Assembly: GCF_016734765.1 (NCBI RefSeq)
Contig: NZ_JAERQE010000007.1
Span: forward strand, 1 to 64,000
Origin: Microvirga soli
GTDB taxonomy: Bacteria; Pseudomonadota; Alphaproteobacteria; Rhizobiales; Beijerinckiaceae
Direction of reading: 5' to 3'
Length of the DNA stretch: 64,000 nucleotides
The number at the start of each line of letters is the position of its first letter. The first letter of the stretch is position 1. Below, piece by piece: positions 55,292 to 64,000 of the stretch. The notes beneath the pieces were generated by a model. That model saw only the letters and a list, made by a program, of their open reading frames with translations, had not been told where the DNA came from and searched no databases. The position numbers and the translations under genes were made by a program.

Positions 55292-55414
55292 ATGTCGAAT
55301 ACACGCAAGATCGGTCGAGACGCTGGGAATGGCCAGTTCACTACGGTGAAGGAAGCCAAGGCAAAGCCTAAGACCCATGTCGTCGAGACCATCAAGACAC
55401 CGAAGAAGCGCTAA
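55292..55414 (+). CDS. Small 40-residue basic protein
   Basis: A near-perfect ribosome site AAAGGAGGTGA (55275-55285) is followed after six bases by ATG 55292. The protein is basic (SNTRKIGRDAGNGQF, VVETIKTPKKR), cytoplasmic and without Cys or a membrane helix. Similar short conserved proteins occur in Hyphomicrobiales, but the function is unknown. A hairpin terminator follows about 20 bp later, supporting a one-gene unit. Confidence 0.7.
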   Translation: MSNTRKIGRDAGNGQFTTVKEAKAKPKTHVVETIKTPKKR

Positions 55415-55432
55415 GCGTTTCTAGGGTCGGAC

Positions 55433-55457
55433 GGGGGCTGGGTCGGATCCAGCCTCC
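55433..55457 (+). terminator. Hairpin terminator after the 40-residue gene
   Basis: GGGGGCTGG (55433-55441) and CCAGCCTCC (55449-55457) form a nine-base stem with one mismatch around a seven-base loop, followed by a T/C-rich run. Confidence 0.6.
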
Positions 55458-55668
55458 GCTTCCTTCTTATCTGAGCCAATCAAGCCTGAAGGCAATATCC
55501 CTCTCGACGCACAGATCGGAAAGCGCCCGAGGAAGGTCGTCTGGGGTCAAAGTACGGTCTGAGGTCGAGCTCCATGAACGTCCGCTGCCAGCCCTTTCGC
55601 AGGCGTGAGGCTGACGAGTTCAAGTGTGAGGCCGGCTCGCCCGGCTGATCAGGCACTGGCGAGCCAGG

Positions 55669-55965
55669 TCAGATCACGCCTGCCAGGCGCAACATGAAAC
55701 CGGCCGCAAGGATCCCGAGGAGCCCCCAGCAGGACCAGTAGGCTACAGGTCCCCACCAAGCATCTGGGGCGTCGGCTTGGCGCTCCAGCCGGTGCTTGTC
55801 GAACATGCCCCAAGCGTGGACCGCCGCGCCAACCAGCAGGAGCGGGAGGCCGACGCGGTCGAGGCGGTCGGCAGCCAAGACCCCAAGCCCAATGCCGAGG
55901 ACGACCGCGCCTACGCCCGACGTGAGCTCGGCCAGCCGCAGCCGCTCAGGCCTGGCGACGGTCAC
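55669..55965 (-). CDS. Small three-helix membrane protein
   Basis: The 98-residue protein has three hydrophobic stretches (SGVGAVVLGIGLGVLAA, LPLLLVGAAVHAWGM, AYWSCWGLLGILAAGFML). GTG 55965 overlaps the stop of the DUF2933 gene (GTGA), so the two are co-translated. It is a common companion of DUF2933, without known function. Confidence 0.7.
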   Translation of the reverse strand: MTVARPERLRLAELTSGVGAVVLGIGLGVLAADRLDRVGLPLLLVGAAVHAWGMFDKHRLERQADAPDAWWGPVAYWSCWGLLGILAAGFMLRLAGVI

Positions 55966-56198
55966 TCGCGCTTGCCGTGGTGATGGCCGTGGCCCCGATG
56001 CATGAACAGGTGCATCAGCGGGCAGGCCATCAAGATGAGGTAGGGCAGGGCGGCCACGACGTGACCCGTGTGGCTCACAAAGAGGTAGACGCCGAGCGCG
56101 GCGACCACGAGCGCGAGGGCCCATCCCAAGGGGGTGCCGACCAGGAGTGTCCTCCAGGTCTTGGGCGGCGTTGACGGAACCGTTGGCGTGGTGGTCAT
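55962..56198 (-). CDS. DUF2933 membrane protein with His-rich tail
   Basis: The 78-residue protein has two helices and the DUF2933 block ALPYLILMACPLMHLFMH, followed by RGHGHHHGKRE. Such proteins accompany copper and silver efflux genes. A near-consensus FNR box lies 56 bp upstream. Confidence 0.82.
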   Translation of the reverse strand: MTTTPTVPSTPPKTWRTLLVGTPLGWALALVVAALGVYLFVSHTGHVVAALPYLILMACPLMHLFMHRGHGHHHGKRE

Positions 56199-56254
56199 GT
56201 GAGATCTCCCGATCAGGACGATGTTGACTCTGAACCTTGGGCGCGAAGGCTGCC

Positions 56255-56268
56255 TTGATTTCGCTCAA
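56255..56268. promoter_or_regulatory. Near-consensus FNR/FixK box
   Basis: TTGATTTCGCTCAA differs from TTGAT-N4-ATCAA by one base. Its centre is about 63 bp from the DUF2933 start codon at 56198. Confidence 0.6.
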
Positions 56269-56345
56269 GGCCAGGTTTGCGCCCGGTGGTGCCGGGCAAG
56301 GTCTCGAAATCCGCCTGCCCGGCCCGCCATCCATTCCGATGAGGC

Positions 56346-57350
56346 CTAGCGGGCCGCGATGCCGTTCGGTCCCTTTCCGACCGGATAGGCTTTTCCGACC
56401 GAGAGAGTGTCGAGATCGACCGCTGAAATGGTGTTCGCGTAGGTGTTGGTGACGTAGGCGGTGTCTCCGTCGGGGTCGATCACGATGCCGTGGGCGCCTT
56501 TGCCGACCGTCAGGTTCTTGACCGGCTTGCCGGTCCCCAGGGCGATCACCGACACCCGGTTGTCCGGCTTCGCCGCCGAGCCCTGGTTCGCGACGAGGGC
56601 GGCCTTGCCGTCCGGCGTGACGAAGACCTGCACCGGCCCGCGCCCGACGGAGGCCTTCCGTAGCACCTTGCGGGAGGCGACGTCGACGATGGCGACCTTG
56701 TCCTCGCCGTTGAGGGAGACCACGAGGACGCGGCCGCTCGGGTCGAACGCGACCTGGGCCGGGCGTTCGCCGACGGCGACATGCTCGACCTTCTCCGGGT
56801 TGCGTGGGTCCACCAAGGAGACCGTGCCACTTTTCATGTTCGCGACAGCCAGCAGGCTGCCGTCTGGCGACAGGCGCAGGCCGTGCGGATAGTTCTGCAC
56901 GGGGATGCGCTCTGCAACCTTGCGGGCGGCAAGATCGACCACCACCACCGAGTTGGTTTCGGCATCGGTCAGGTAGGCGAAACGCCCCTGAGCGTCAGGG
57001 ACCACGTGCGCCGGGTGTCCTCCCACCGTCACGACGGTCGGCGAGGCCGGCGCGCTGCCCGACACGTCCATGAGAACGAGCTGGCCACCGCCCGCCGCGC
57101 CGTGGGCGGCATGGCCCCCGGAGCCGCCTGCCGCCATGCCCGTCGCCAGCAGAAGCCGGCCATCCCGGGTGAGGTCGACGTTGTGCGGCGAGATCGGGAT
57201 CGGGACCGTAACGGTCTTGGAGGTCTCGGTGTCGATGATCGAGACGCTCTGCCCGTTCTCGTTGGCGACGAAGATCGTGTCGGCCCGGGCGCCGGCGGCG
57301 GCGAGGGAAACCGTGAGGGCGAGTGCAATCTGAAATGTGCGTGTGGACAT
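56346..57350 (-). CDS. YVTN/cytochrome d1-like beta-propeller
   Basis: The 334-residue secreted protein has a signal peptide (IALALTVSLAAAGARA) and seven YVTN-type repeats (NGQSVSIIDTETSK, TNSVVVVDLAARKV, TYANTISAVDL). A His-containing insert GGHAAHGAAGG is near residue 85. It has no heme motif. The role next to copper genes is unknown; related proteins bind surfaces or act in periplasmic redox. Confidence 0.8.
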   Translation of the reverse strand: MSTRTFQIALALTVSLAAAGARADTIFVANENGQSVSIIDTETSKTVTVPIPISPHNVDLTRDGRLLLATGMAAGGSGGHAAHGAAGGGQLVLMDVSGSAPASPTVVTVGGHPAHVVPDAQGRFAYLTDAETNSVVVVDLAARKVAERIPVQNYPHGLRLSPDGSLLAVANMKSGTVSLVDPRNPEKVEHVAVGERPAQVAFDPSGRVLVVSLNGEDKVAIVDVASRKVLRKASVGRGPVQVFVTPDGKAALVANQGSAAKPDNRVSVIALGTGKPVKNLTVGKGAHGIVIDPDGDTAYVTNTYANTISAVDLDTLSVGKAYPVGKGPNGIAAR

Positions 57351-57444
57351 CGCGTTGTCCTTCTGGAGTTCGGTTGAAGCGGCCCTTGGTCTTTGCTGGG
57401 GACGCATCCTCGGGGAGCGCCCGGAAGCCAAGGATTCAGGAGTG

Positions 57445-57861
57445 TCACGCGATGGGCTTGGGCGGTCTGAGTTGTGCATCCGGATCCAGCCCGGACAGCA
57501 TCAGGTCATCCCTGTGCCGGATGCAAACCGTTCCGGCGTCTCTTTGAAGAAGGCTGCCAGCATGGGAGGCCAACGGCGCCGGACCGCAGCCCGAAGGGCC
57601 GACAGGGCAGGCCGCATCGCACGGCAGTCCGCCCACCGTGCTGGCGACGTGGGCACCCTCTGCCGGTGTGTTCCCACGGTGGGGATCAACGGCCGGGCCG
57701 GCGTTATCATGATCAAAATGGTTTGAAGACAGAGATGCGGTGTGCGCCGGAAGCGATGGATCCGGGGCGGCAGCCTGCCGACCGGCAAGAGCAATCGTGG
57801 TCGCCGCCAGCAGGAGCATGGCTGACAGCACAAGCCAGGATATGTTCCGGAACCAGTTCAT
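57445..57861 (-). CDS. Small secreted protein, RPP-tail group
   Basis: The 138-residue protein has a signal peptide (LVLSAMLLLAATTIALAG), His/Asp and Cys motifs (SSNHFDHDNAG, CDAACPVGPSGCGP) and the tail QLRPPKPIA. ATG 57861 leads the signal peptide. It lies downstream of the P-type ATPase at 58030 and upstream of the beta-propeller gene. Confidence 0.68.
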   Translation of the reverse strand: MNWFRNISWLVLSAMLLLAATTIALAGRQAAAPDPSLPAHTASLSSNHFDHDNAGPAVDPHRGNTPAEGAHVASTVGGLPCDAACPVGPSGCGPAPLASHAGSLLQRDAGTVCIRHRDDLMLSGLDPDAQLRPPKPIA

Positions 57862-58029
57862 CTCTTCGAGCCGGCACAGGGGCCATGGACTTCGCGCCGG
57901 TTGCCGGGTCGCAGCATGGCGCATCGGGTTGATGAAGACCCTAACCTGCCGGGGCGGACGAAACATTGCGCCAAGTCAAACTGCGGGAAGGACCGGGCGG
58001 ATCCTGAGCGGACCCGCCCGGTCTGGCCA

Positions 58030-60432
58030 TCACAGTCGCACTGCGCGGAGACGGATCGCGTTGCCGATCACGCTGACCGACGACAGGGCCATCGCGGCGG
58101 CCGCGATGATCGGCGAGAGCAGGATGCCGAAGAACGGGTACAGCACGCCCGCGGCCACAGGCACGCCGAGAGCGTTGTAGATAAAGGCGAAGAACAGGTT
58201 CTGGCGGATGTTGCGCATGGTGGCCCGCGACAACCGCCGCGCCCGCACGATGCCGGTCAGGTCGCCCTTGAGCAGGGTGACGCCCGCGCTTTCCATCGCC
58301 ACGTCGGTGCCGGTGCCCATGGCGATGCCGACATCCGCCGCAGCGAGTGCCGGAGCGTCATTGACGCCATCACCCGCCATGGCGACCACGCGGCCCTCGC
58401 GCTTGAATTTGTCCACCACGGCGCTCTTCTGGTCGGGCAGGACCTCGGCCTCGACCTGGTCGATCCCGAGCTGGCGCGCCACCGCTCTCGCGGTCGTCCA
58501 GTTGTCGCCGGTCAGCATCACGACGCGGATGCCTTCCTCCTTCAGGCCGGCCAGCGCCTCGGGCGTCGAGGCCTTCACCGGGTCGGCGATGGCGATGGCG
58601 CCCGCCACCTGCCCGTCGATGCCCGCGAAGATCGCGGTGGCGCCGTCCTCGCGAAGCCTGTCGGCCTGCCCGGCGAGAGGGCTGACGTCGATGCCGTGTT
58701 CCGCCAGGAACTTGGCGCTGCCGAGCACGACGCGGCGGCCCTCCACGGTGCCCAGCGCACCCTTGCCCGTGGGAGAGTCGAAGTCCGAGACCGGGGCGGT
58801 CGCGATGCCCCGCTTATCGGCCGCCTCGACGATGGCCAGGGCGAGCGGGTGTTCGCTCGGGCGCTCTGCGCTGGCCGACAGGCGCAGGACCTCGGCCTCG
58901 GTGAAGCCCTGTGCCGGCACGATGGCCGTCACGGCGGGCCTGCCCTCGGTGAGGGTGCCGGTCTTGTCGACCACGAGCGTGTCGACCTTCTCCATGTGCT
59001 CCAGCGCCTCAGCGTTCTTGATCAGCACGCCCGCCCCGGCGCCGCGCCCAACGCCGACCATGATCGACATCGGCGTGGCCAGACCCAGCGCGCACGGACA
59101 GGCGATGATCAGCACCGCCACGGCGGCCACGAGGCCATAGGAGAGCTGCGGCTCCGGCCCCCAGATCGCCCAGGCGATGAAGGCGAGCACGGCCACCCCA
59201 ATGACGGCCGGCACGAAGTAGCCGGAGACCTGGTCGGCCAGGCGCTGGATCGGCGCACGGCTGCGCTGGGCCTCGGCCACGAGCTGGACGATCTGCGACA
59301 GCATGGTGTCGCGTCCGACCTTCTGCGCCTCGATGACGAGACCGCCGGACTGGTTCATGGTGCCGCCGATCACCTTGGCGCCGACATCCTTGGTCACGGG
59401 CATCGACTCGCCGGTCACCATCGACTCGTCGACGGAACTGCGCCCCTCCAGAACCGCACCGTCCACCGGGACCTTCTCACCAGGGCGCACCCGCAGGCGA
59501 TCACCCGCCTGCACGGTGTCGAGCTGGACCTCCTGCTCCGTGCCGTCGGGGAGGATCCTGCGGGCCGTCTTAGGCGCGAGGTCGAGCAGGGCGCGGATGG
59601 CGCCACTTGTGGTCTCACGTGCGCGGAGCTCCAGAACCTGCCCCAGCAGCACGAGGACGGTGATCACGGATGCCGCCTCGAAATAGACCGCCACCGCACC
59701 GTCGTGGCCGCGGAAGGCCGCCGGGAAGATGTCGGGCGCCAGCGTCGCAACCATGCTGTAGACCCACGCCACCCCCGTGCCCATGGCGATCAGGGTGAAC
59801 ATGTTGAGGTTGCGCGTGACGACCGACTGCCAACCGCGCACGAAGAAGGGCCAGCCGGCCCACAGCACGACCGGGGTCGCCAGCAGCATCTGGATCCAGT
59901 TCGAGGTCTGCTGGCTGATGTAATGGCCGAGGCCGGTCAGGTGGCCACCCATCTCCAACGCCACCACGGGCAGCGACAGGGCGAGGCCGATCCAGAAGCG
60001 GCGCGTCATGTCGACGAGCTCGTGGCTGGGTCCCGTCTCCGCGGTGGCCAGGACGGGTTCGAGCGCCATGCCGCAGATCGGGCAGGAGCCGGGCCCGGCC
60101 TGGCGGATCTGGGGATGCATCGGGCAGGTGTAGATCGTGCCCTCGGACACGGCCTCCGCCTTCCGGGCTGTTGCCGGCTCAACGTACTTGGCGGGTTCAG
60201 CCATGAACTTCGACTGGCAGCCGGATGAGCAGAAATAATACGGCTTGCCCTCGTACTGCGCCCGGTGTGTGGTTTGGTGCGGGTCGACCATCATTCCGCA
60301 GACCGGATCCTTCACCTTCCCGGCATCCGCCGTGGGCTCATGGTGGTGAAGGTGGTGTCCCGTATGGTCGCCATGATCGTGATGGGAGTGGCCCTGATGG
60401 CCGTGCTCTTTGGTGGTCGGGCTGTGGGTCAT
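58030..60432 (-). CDS. Cu/Ag P1B-type ATPase with His-rich, YHS and heavy-metal-binding N-terminus
   Basis: The 800-residue pump starts with a His-rich tail ([21 protein letters not shown]), then a YHS domain ([10 protein letters not shown]) and a heavy-metal-binding segment ([21 protein letters not shown]) instead of HMA domains. The membrane site is CPC at 445-447, and TGES, TGDN and GDGVNDAP motifs are present. This layout is typical of Cu(I)/Ag(I) pumps of the CopF/SilP type. A CueR-type operator lies just upstream. Confidence 0.92.
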   Translation of the reverse strand: MTHSPTTKEHGHQGHSHHDHGDHTGHHLHHHEPTADAGKVKDPVCGMMVDPHQTTHRAQYEGKPYYFCSSGCQSKFMAEPAKYVEPATARKAEAVSEGTIYTCPMHPQIRQAGPGSCPICGMALEPVLATAETGPSHELVDMTRRFWIGLALSLPVVALEMGGHLTGLGHYISQQTSNWIQMLLATPVVLWAGWPFFVRGWQSVVTRNLNMFTLIAMGTGVAWVYSMVATLAPDIFPAAFRGHDGAVAVYFEAASVITVLVLLGQVLELRARETTSGAIRALLDLAPKTARRILPDGTEQEVQLDTVQAGDRLRVRPGEKVPVDGAVLEGRSSVDESMVTGESMPVTKDVGAKVIGGTMNQSGGLVIEAQKVGRDTMLSQIVQLVAEAQRSRAPIQRLADQVSGYFVPAVIGVAVLAFIAWAIWGPEPQLSYGLVAAVAVLIIACPCALGLATPMSIMVGVGRGAGAGVLIKNAEALEHMEKVDTLVVDKTGTLTEGRPAVTAIVPAQGFTEAEVLRLSASAERPSEHPLALAIVEAADKRGIATAPVSDFDSPTGKGALGTVEGRRVVLGSAKFLAEHGIDVSPLAGQADRLREDGATAIFAGIDGQVAGAIAIADPVKASTPEALAGLKEEGIRVVMLTGDNWTTARAVARQLGIDQVEAEVLPDQKSAVVDKFKREGRVVAMAGDGVNDAPALAAADVGIAMGTGTDVAMESAGVTLLKGDLTGIVRARRLSRATMRNIRQNLFFAFIYNALGVPVAAGVLYPFFGILLSPIIAAAAMALSSVSVIGNAIRLRAVRL

Positions 60433-60467
60433 GGCGGTTCTCCGCTGATGCCTTTATGGGAACGGGA

Positions 60468-60498
60468 AGCCTAAGGCTTCCCACGATGGGAAGGTCAA
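60468..60498 (-). promoter_or_regulatory. CueR-type operator of the third P-type ATPase
   Basis: On the minus strand TTGACC (60498-60493), a 19-bp spacer and -10 TAGGCT (60473-60468). CTTCCCA (60477-60483) and TGGGAAG (60487-60493) form a 7-bp dyad. The -35 overlaps the stop codon of the DUF3141 gene at 60495. Confidence 0.8.
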
Positions 60499-62345
60499 GC
60501 GTCCTGGTCAGAGTGCCTGCGGGTCGGTGCCGGGGAGGAGAGCCCTCCGCCGAACGCGGTTTCGAACAGGCGCTCGGCCCAGGCATCCCGGATCCTCCGG
60601 CTGGCCTCGATCATGCGGGTCACGTCCCCGATCCAGGCCGCCTCGGCCGCCTTGAACGGGTTCTCCGGCGGGAGCGCCGTATGTTCCTGTTCCATCGCCG
60701 CGAGCATGCGGACGCCCCGCATCCAGGGGCTGAAGGTCTCGGCAAACATCGTGCGGCTCACGCGCATGGGATGCAGCGCCTCGGCCATGGCCGCGGACCA
60801 GGGCGTCACAGCGGCCCTGATCCAGGGACTCACGAAGGTCCGGTAGGCCGCCTCGTTCACCTCCGAGATCTCCCGCACGCGCTCGAACGAGCGGCGCGGA
60901 TATTCGAAGTCGAGATCCTCGACGCGCCGCTCCTCAAAGGTAACCTCGCGGGTGATCTGTTGTTCGATGCCTGCCGTGGAAGATCCGATCCGCATCTCGT
61001 AAAGACCTGGCTCCAGCTCCCCGATCCGGGGGAGGTTCTCCAGGATCGTTCGGTGCTCCAGGTTGGCCACCTTGGCGGAGACGAAGATCCCGAGATGCCC
61101 GATGTGCGGGTTGGTGAGATAGACGATCCTCTGCCCGGCCCGCTTCAGGTCCTCGGTGGTGGCGTAGACCGCAGGGATCCAGCCCAGCGCCTGGTGCGGC
61201 GGGGTGATGTTGTCCCCGTAGGAGGCGAAGATCACCAGCGGGTTCCTGATCCGCCGCAGGTCGACATGGCAGCCGCCGCAGACCTGCACGAGGCCTTCCT
61301 CCAGCCGGTTGCCGACGAAGAGGTTCTCGACGATGGCGACGATCTCCTCCCGGCTCAGGAAGTAGAAGCCATTCCACCAGCGCTCGAATTCCAGGAACCG
61401 CTCGCGCTCGGTCTCGATGCGGGCGAACAGGTTTGCGTACTTCTCCCAGACCGCCTCCGGCTTGAGGTTCTCGAAGTTCTGGACGAGCCAGGCGCCGTCG
61501 AACCGCCCCTGGCCGAGATCGCCCAGCAGATGGGCGAGCCAGGCGCCGCCGACGAAGGCGCCGGCGATCCGCATCGGGTTGATGCCCGCCTCCCCGGCCC
61601 AGTAGGACAGGGGCGAGCCGTTCAGGACCGCTGGACCGACCAGGCCGGCGCAGTCCGCGGCCAGGATCGTGATCGCCCATCCAGCCTGGCAGTTGCCGTA
61701 CAGGATGGGCGCTCGGCCCGGATGACGGCTGGCGACCTCCTCCACGAAGCGCCGGAGCGTGTGCAGGACATCGAGCAGGGTCTGGCCCGGAACAGGTTCT
61801 GGCCCGAACGCCACGAAGTACACCGGGTGCCCGGCCCGGAGCGCCAGGCCGACCTCGGAGTCGCGCTTGAAGCCGCCGATCCCGGGCCCATGCCCAGCGC
61901 GGGGATCGAAGACGACAACCGGTGGCTTCTCCGTATCGAGGCAGTCGGCCAGGCAATCCTCGCCAACCCGGGTGATCCGCAGCAGGGAATAGTTGGTCGG
62001 ACGCTCGAAGCGGTGGGCGTCGAGAAGGACCTCGTAGTCGAAATCCAGCAGGGGCGGCTTTCCGGCCCGCTCATGCGCCAGCATGTTGTCGGCCCGCTGC
62101 CGGAGCGTGTCCCAGAACAGAACCGAGCGTTCGGCAAGGTCCCTGGTGTAGGCCGCGAAGTCCCGCAATGCGGTTGCCGGATCAACCAGAGCGGGATCCG
62201 GTCCGGCCAGGGATCTGATGGTTTCCGGTTGCTCAGGCGGGACCGGGGTGTGCATTCCGAGGGGAGATCCGTCAACGACGCGGAGCCTCGCCTGCGGCTT
62301 CCTCCGTGGCCGAGTTTCAGTCGCTGTCCGGTTGCTCAGTGCCAT
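60495..62345 (-). CDS. DUF3141 alpha/beta-hydrolase-like protein
   Basis: The protein has about 616 residues and no signal peptide. Its central part is hydrolase-like and similar to polyhydroxyalkanoate synthase relatives: GNCQAGWAITILAADCAG, with Cys where a nucleophile is expected, and FASYGDNITPPHQALG near the C-terminal third. ATG 62345 follows GGGTGAGG. A FixK-type box lies 53 bp upstream. The role is unknown; it is often found near fermentation or PHA genes. Confidence 0.82.
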   Translation of the reverse strand: MALSNRTATETRPRRKPQARLRVVDGSPLGMHTPVPPEQPETIRSLAGPDPALVDPATALRDFAAYTRDLAERSVLFWDTLRQRADNMLAHERAGKPPLLDFDYEVLLDAHRFERPTNYSLLRITRVGEDCLADCLDTEKPPVVVFDPRAGHGPGIGGFKRDSEVGLALRAGHPVYFVAFGPEPVPGQTLLDVLHTLRRFVEEVASRHPGRAPILYGNCQAGWAITILAADCAGLVGPAVLNGSPLSYWAGEAGINPMRIAGAFVGGAWLAHLLGDLGQGRFDGAWLVQNFENLKPEAVWEKYANLFARIETERERFLEFERWWNGFYFLSREEIVAIVENLFVGNRLEEGLVQVCGGCHVDLRRIRNPLVIFASYGDNITPPHQALGWIPAVYATTEDLKRAGQRIVYLTNPHIGHLGIFVSAKVANLEHRTILENLPRIGELEPGLYEMRIGSSTAGIEQQITREVTFEERRVEDLDFEYPRRSFERVREISEVNEAAYRTFVSPWIRAAVTPWSAAMAEALHPMRVSRTMFAETFSPWMRGVRMLAAMEQEHTALPPENPFKAAEAAWIGDVTRMIEASRRIRDAWAERLFETAFGGGLSSPAPTRRHSDQDA

Positions 62346-62397
62346 GGTCCTCACCCTTTCATCGGTGATGCAATAGCCCAGGTGGAGCGCCATCGCC

Positions 62398-62411
62398 TTG
62401 ACGTGGCGCAA
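62398..62411. promoter_or_regulatory. FixK-type box
   Basis: TTGACGTGGCGCAA fits TTG[A/C]-N6-[T/G]CAA. Its centre is about 60 bp upstream of the DUF3141 start codon. Confidence 0.5.
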
Positions 62412-62423
62412 TCAGTGTCATCT

Positions 62424-62861
62424 TCAGAACCATCCGAACGTCAGGGCCACCACGGCGAAATACCGGGCTGCCTTGGCCACGGCCACGATGGCGATGAAGA
62501 CTGGAAACGGCTCCCGCAGCACGCCGGCAACAATCGTGAGCGGATCGCCGATGAAGGGCACCCAGCTGAGAAGCAGCGACCAGCGACCGTAGCGGTGATA
62601 CCAAGCTTCGGCCCGCTTAATGGACTCGCGCTTGAGCGGGAACCAGGGCCGGTCCTCGAAGGTGGCGAGCAGGCGCCCCAGCAGCCAGTTCGCCGCCGAC
62701 CCCAACGTGTTGCCGACGCTCGCCACGATCACGAGCAGCCACCACGTGTAGTGCTCCGAGACCAGGAGCCCGAACAGCACGACCTCGGACTGGAACGGCA
62801 GGACTGTCGCGGACAGGAACGCCGCCGCGAATAGTCCGCCATATTCCAGGAGGTGGTTCAA
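62424..62861 (-). CDS. YqaA/DedA-family membrane protein
   Basis: The 145-residue protein has the family blocks LPFQSEVVLFG, VGNTLGSAANWLLGR and SWVPFIGDPLTIVAG. The start is TTG 62861, overlapping the stop of the cyclase gene (TTGA) and preceded by AAGGA. It is the closest relative of the decayed copy at 14146. Confidence 0.85.
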   Translation of the reverse strand: MNHLLEYGGLFAAAFLSATVLPFQSEVVLFGLLVSEHYTWWLLVIVASVGNTLGSAANWLLGRLLATFEDRPWFPLKRESIKRAEAWYHRYGRWSLLLSWVPFIGDPLTIVAGVLREPFPVFIAIVAVAKAARYFAVVALTFGWF

Positions 62862-64000
62862 CGGGCGTTTCCTTCCTGGCAGGCTGCCTCGCTTCCAACG
62901 AAACGGACGGACAGGATGTCTGGCACGTCCTCATCGCCAGGGCGCCGCTCGACCGAGCGGGCATCGAGCCGGGCGCGTCGGGAGGGCGTCAGAAGCCGCA
63001 GGAACCGCTTTGAGGCGACGACGCCCAGGTTGGCCTGCTTGGACCGCCGCTCCATCCGCGGCAGGGCGTTCATCGCGGGTCCGAGCACCGTGAACTCGGC
63101 GCGGCGTCCGTCATCGAAGACGCCGGCGAGGACAAAGCCGCAGTGGAGCGTGGCGATGACGTGGGTGCCCGACGGCATCTCGTCATGACTTCTCCAGGTG
63201 TTCAGGGGGCGCAGGATCTCGTTGGCTGTGTCGAAAGCCCGAGCCGCCTGTTCCTCGGGCGAGCCGTCGAGGAACACGGCGAGCACGCCGTCCCCCAGGT
63301 ACTTGTCGACGATGCCGCCGTGGCGTGAGACCGCGTCGTGGACGAAGCGCCGGAACGCCATCAAATCATTGATGACCTCGCGACCCGGCCGTTCCCGGGT
63401 CAGCGCGGAGAAGCCGCGGATGTCGACCGCCAGCAGACAGGCATGGCGCTCGGCGACCTCCGCCGTCTCCGCGCTGGCCACCACCTCGGCGGCGATCCCC
63501 TCGGGCAGGAAGCGCGACAGGAGCATCCGGTCCCATCGCGCCTTCAGCACGGCCGCCCAGGCCAGCCGGGTTCGATGCACCGCGTAGAGGACGAAGCCCG
63601 CCGCAACGGCGAACGACAGGAACCCGAGCGTCTGCCGGAACGCGAAGGCAGGCGTGGTCCCGGCCGCTTCAAAGGTTCCGGTGAACAGGAGCAGGGCAAG
63701 CGAGGCGAGCCAACCTCCGGCCACGATCCCGGCAAAGGCGGCGACAAGATCACGGCGCAAGCGCATTCCCGTCTGGATGAGGAGGAGAATGGCCGGCAGC
63801 AGGCTGACCGCGTCCGTCGCGAGGAAGAGATCGTGGGCATCGCGCGGCAGGTGGTCGGCGATGACATAGACCGCCAGCGCCGCGTCGGTCATCGTGGCGG
63901 TCCACGGCAGCCAGCGGCCGCCGACGGCAAAGCGTGACGCGAAGGCCAGCACGACCGTCGTCAGGCAGTAGATCACCAGCACGATCCAGTGGCCTTCCCG
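62858..64000 (-). CDS. Class III adenylate/guanylate cyclase, membrane-bound, 5'-partial
   Basis: The visible part has about 380 residues, and the frame is open to the window edge (a GTG at 63982 is an internal candidate start). Six hydrophobic segments are followed by a catalytic domain with metal-binding Asp in LAVDIRGFSALT and KYLGDGVLAVF. It makes a cyclic nucleotide, type not determined. It is translationally coupled to yqaA. A link to the Crp/Fnr-like regulator is possible but not shown. Confidence 0.85.
   Translation of the reverse strand, partial: REGHWIVLVIYCLTTVVLAFASRFAVGGRWLPWTATMTDAALAVYVIADHLPRDAHDLFLATDAVSLLPAILLLIQTGMRLRRDLVAAFAGIVAGGWLASLALLLFTGTFEAAGTTPAFAFRQTLGFLSFAVAAGFVLYAVHRTRLAWAAVLKARWDRMLLSRFLPEGIAAEVVASAETAEVAERHACLLAVDIRGFSALTRERPGREVINDLMAFRRFVHDAVSRHGGIVDKYLGDGVLAVFLDGSPEEQAARAFDTANEILRPLNTWRSHDEMPSGTHVIATLHCGFVLAGVFDDGRRAEFTVLGPAMNALPRMERRSKQANLGVVASKRFLRLLTPSRRARLDARSVERRPGDEDVPDILSVRFVGSEAACQEGNAR

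Overview
The window is GC-rich DNA of alphaproteobacterial character. Codon use, FNR/FixK boxes of the TTGAT-N4-ATCAA type, MerR-family operators, and YqaA, HupE/UreJ and DUF3141 proteins all suggest a member of the Hyphomicrobiales, perhaps Methylobacteriaceae; this placement is inference. It reads as one long metal-resistance and redox island. It holds three metal P-type ATPases, two heavy-metal RND pump clusters, metal chaperones and stores, and at least four metal-sensing regulators. It also holds several pseudogenes and no tRNA, rRNA or CRISPR.

Layout. 1-6.2 kb: a MerR regulator diverges from a zntA-lspA-methyltransferase operon. A lipoprotein L,D-transpeptidase and a small membrane protein with its own ZntR-like operator follow. 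6.3-9.6 kb: secreted proteins, a ScsC-like thiol oxidoreductase and a methyltransferase. 9.6-15.2 kb: a ynfA pseudogene, a CsoR/InrS-type sensor with an MFS exporter, YqaA, a His-rich protein, HupE/UreJ, an anchor protein, and a decayed yqaA joined to ccdA. 15.3-23.1 kb (minus strand): a Cus-type RND operon with FixH-like, Met-rich, BNR and cytochrome c genes. 23.3-26.4 kb: a lytic transglycosylase, small proteins and a Crp/Fnr regulator. 26.6-31.8 kb: a divergent redox operon made of a Met-rich protein, a flavin/2Fe-2S reductase anchored in the membrane, a cytochrome b, a heptaheme cytochrome c and a monoheme cytochrome c. 32-35 kb: a GH1-like protein and a truncated ABC transporter beside a TnpB remnant. 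35-43.4 kb (minus strand): CusF-like, FixH-like, DUF411 and DUF305 proteins and a second RND pump. 43.7-50.8 kb: an epimerase-SPW-VKOR fusion, two pseudogenes, a Cys-rich copper-storage-like protein and an RTX-type repeat protein. 51-55 kb: the copper core copZ/copA/cueR. 55-64 kb: DUF2933, a YVTN beta-propeller, a third P-type ATPase, DUF3141, YqaA and a partial class III cyclase.

How the parts work together. Cytosolic Zn/Cd/Pb and Cu/Ag would be exported by the P-type ATPases under MerR-type sensors: one probable ZntR regulon with two operators, and one CueR regulon with three. Periplasmic metal would be handled by the RND pumps and by Met-, His- and Cys-rich periplasmic proteins. Six FNR/FixK-type boxes sit upstream of metal or redox genes, so part of the island is probably tied to oxygen or redox state.

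The strongest candidates for something not yet described are three. The first is the Fnr-flanked NAD(P)H-to-periplasm electron conduit at 25.6-31.8 kb. The second is a family of seven small secreted His/Cys-rich proteins that mostly end in a Leu-x-Arg-Pro-Pro tail and sit next to transport or metal-binding genes. The third is the epimerase/His-rich/SPW/VKOR fusion that lacks the expected VKOR Cys pair.
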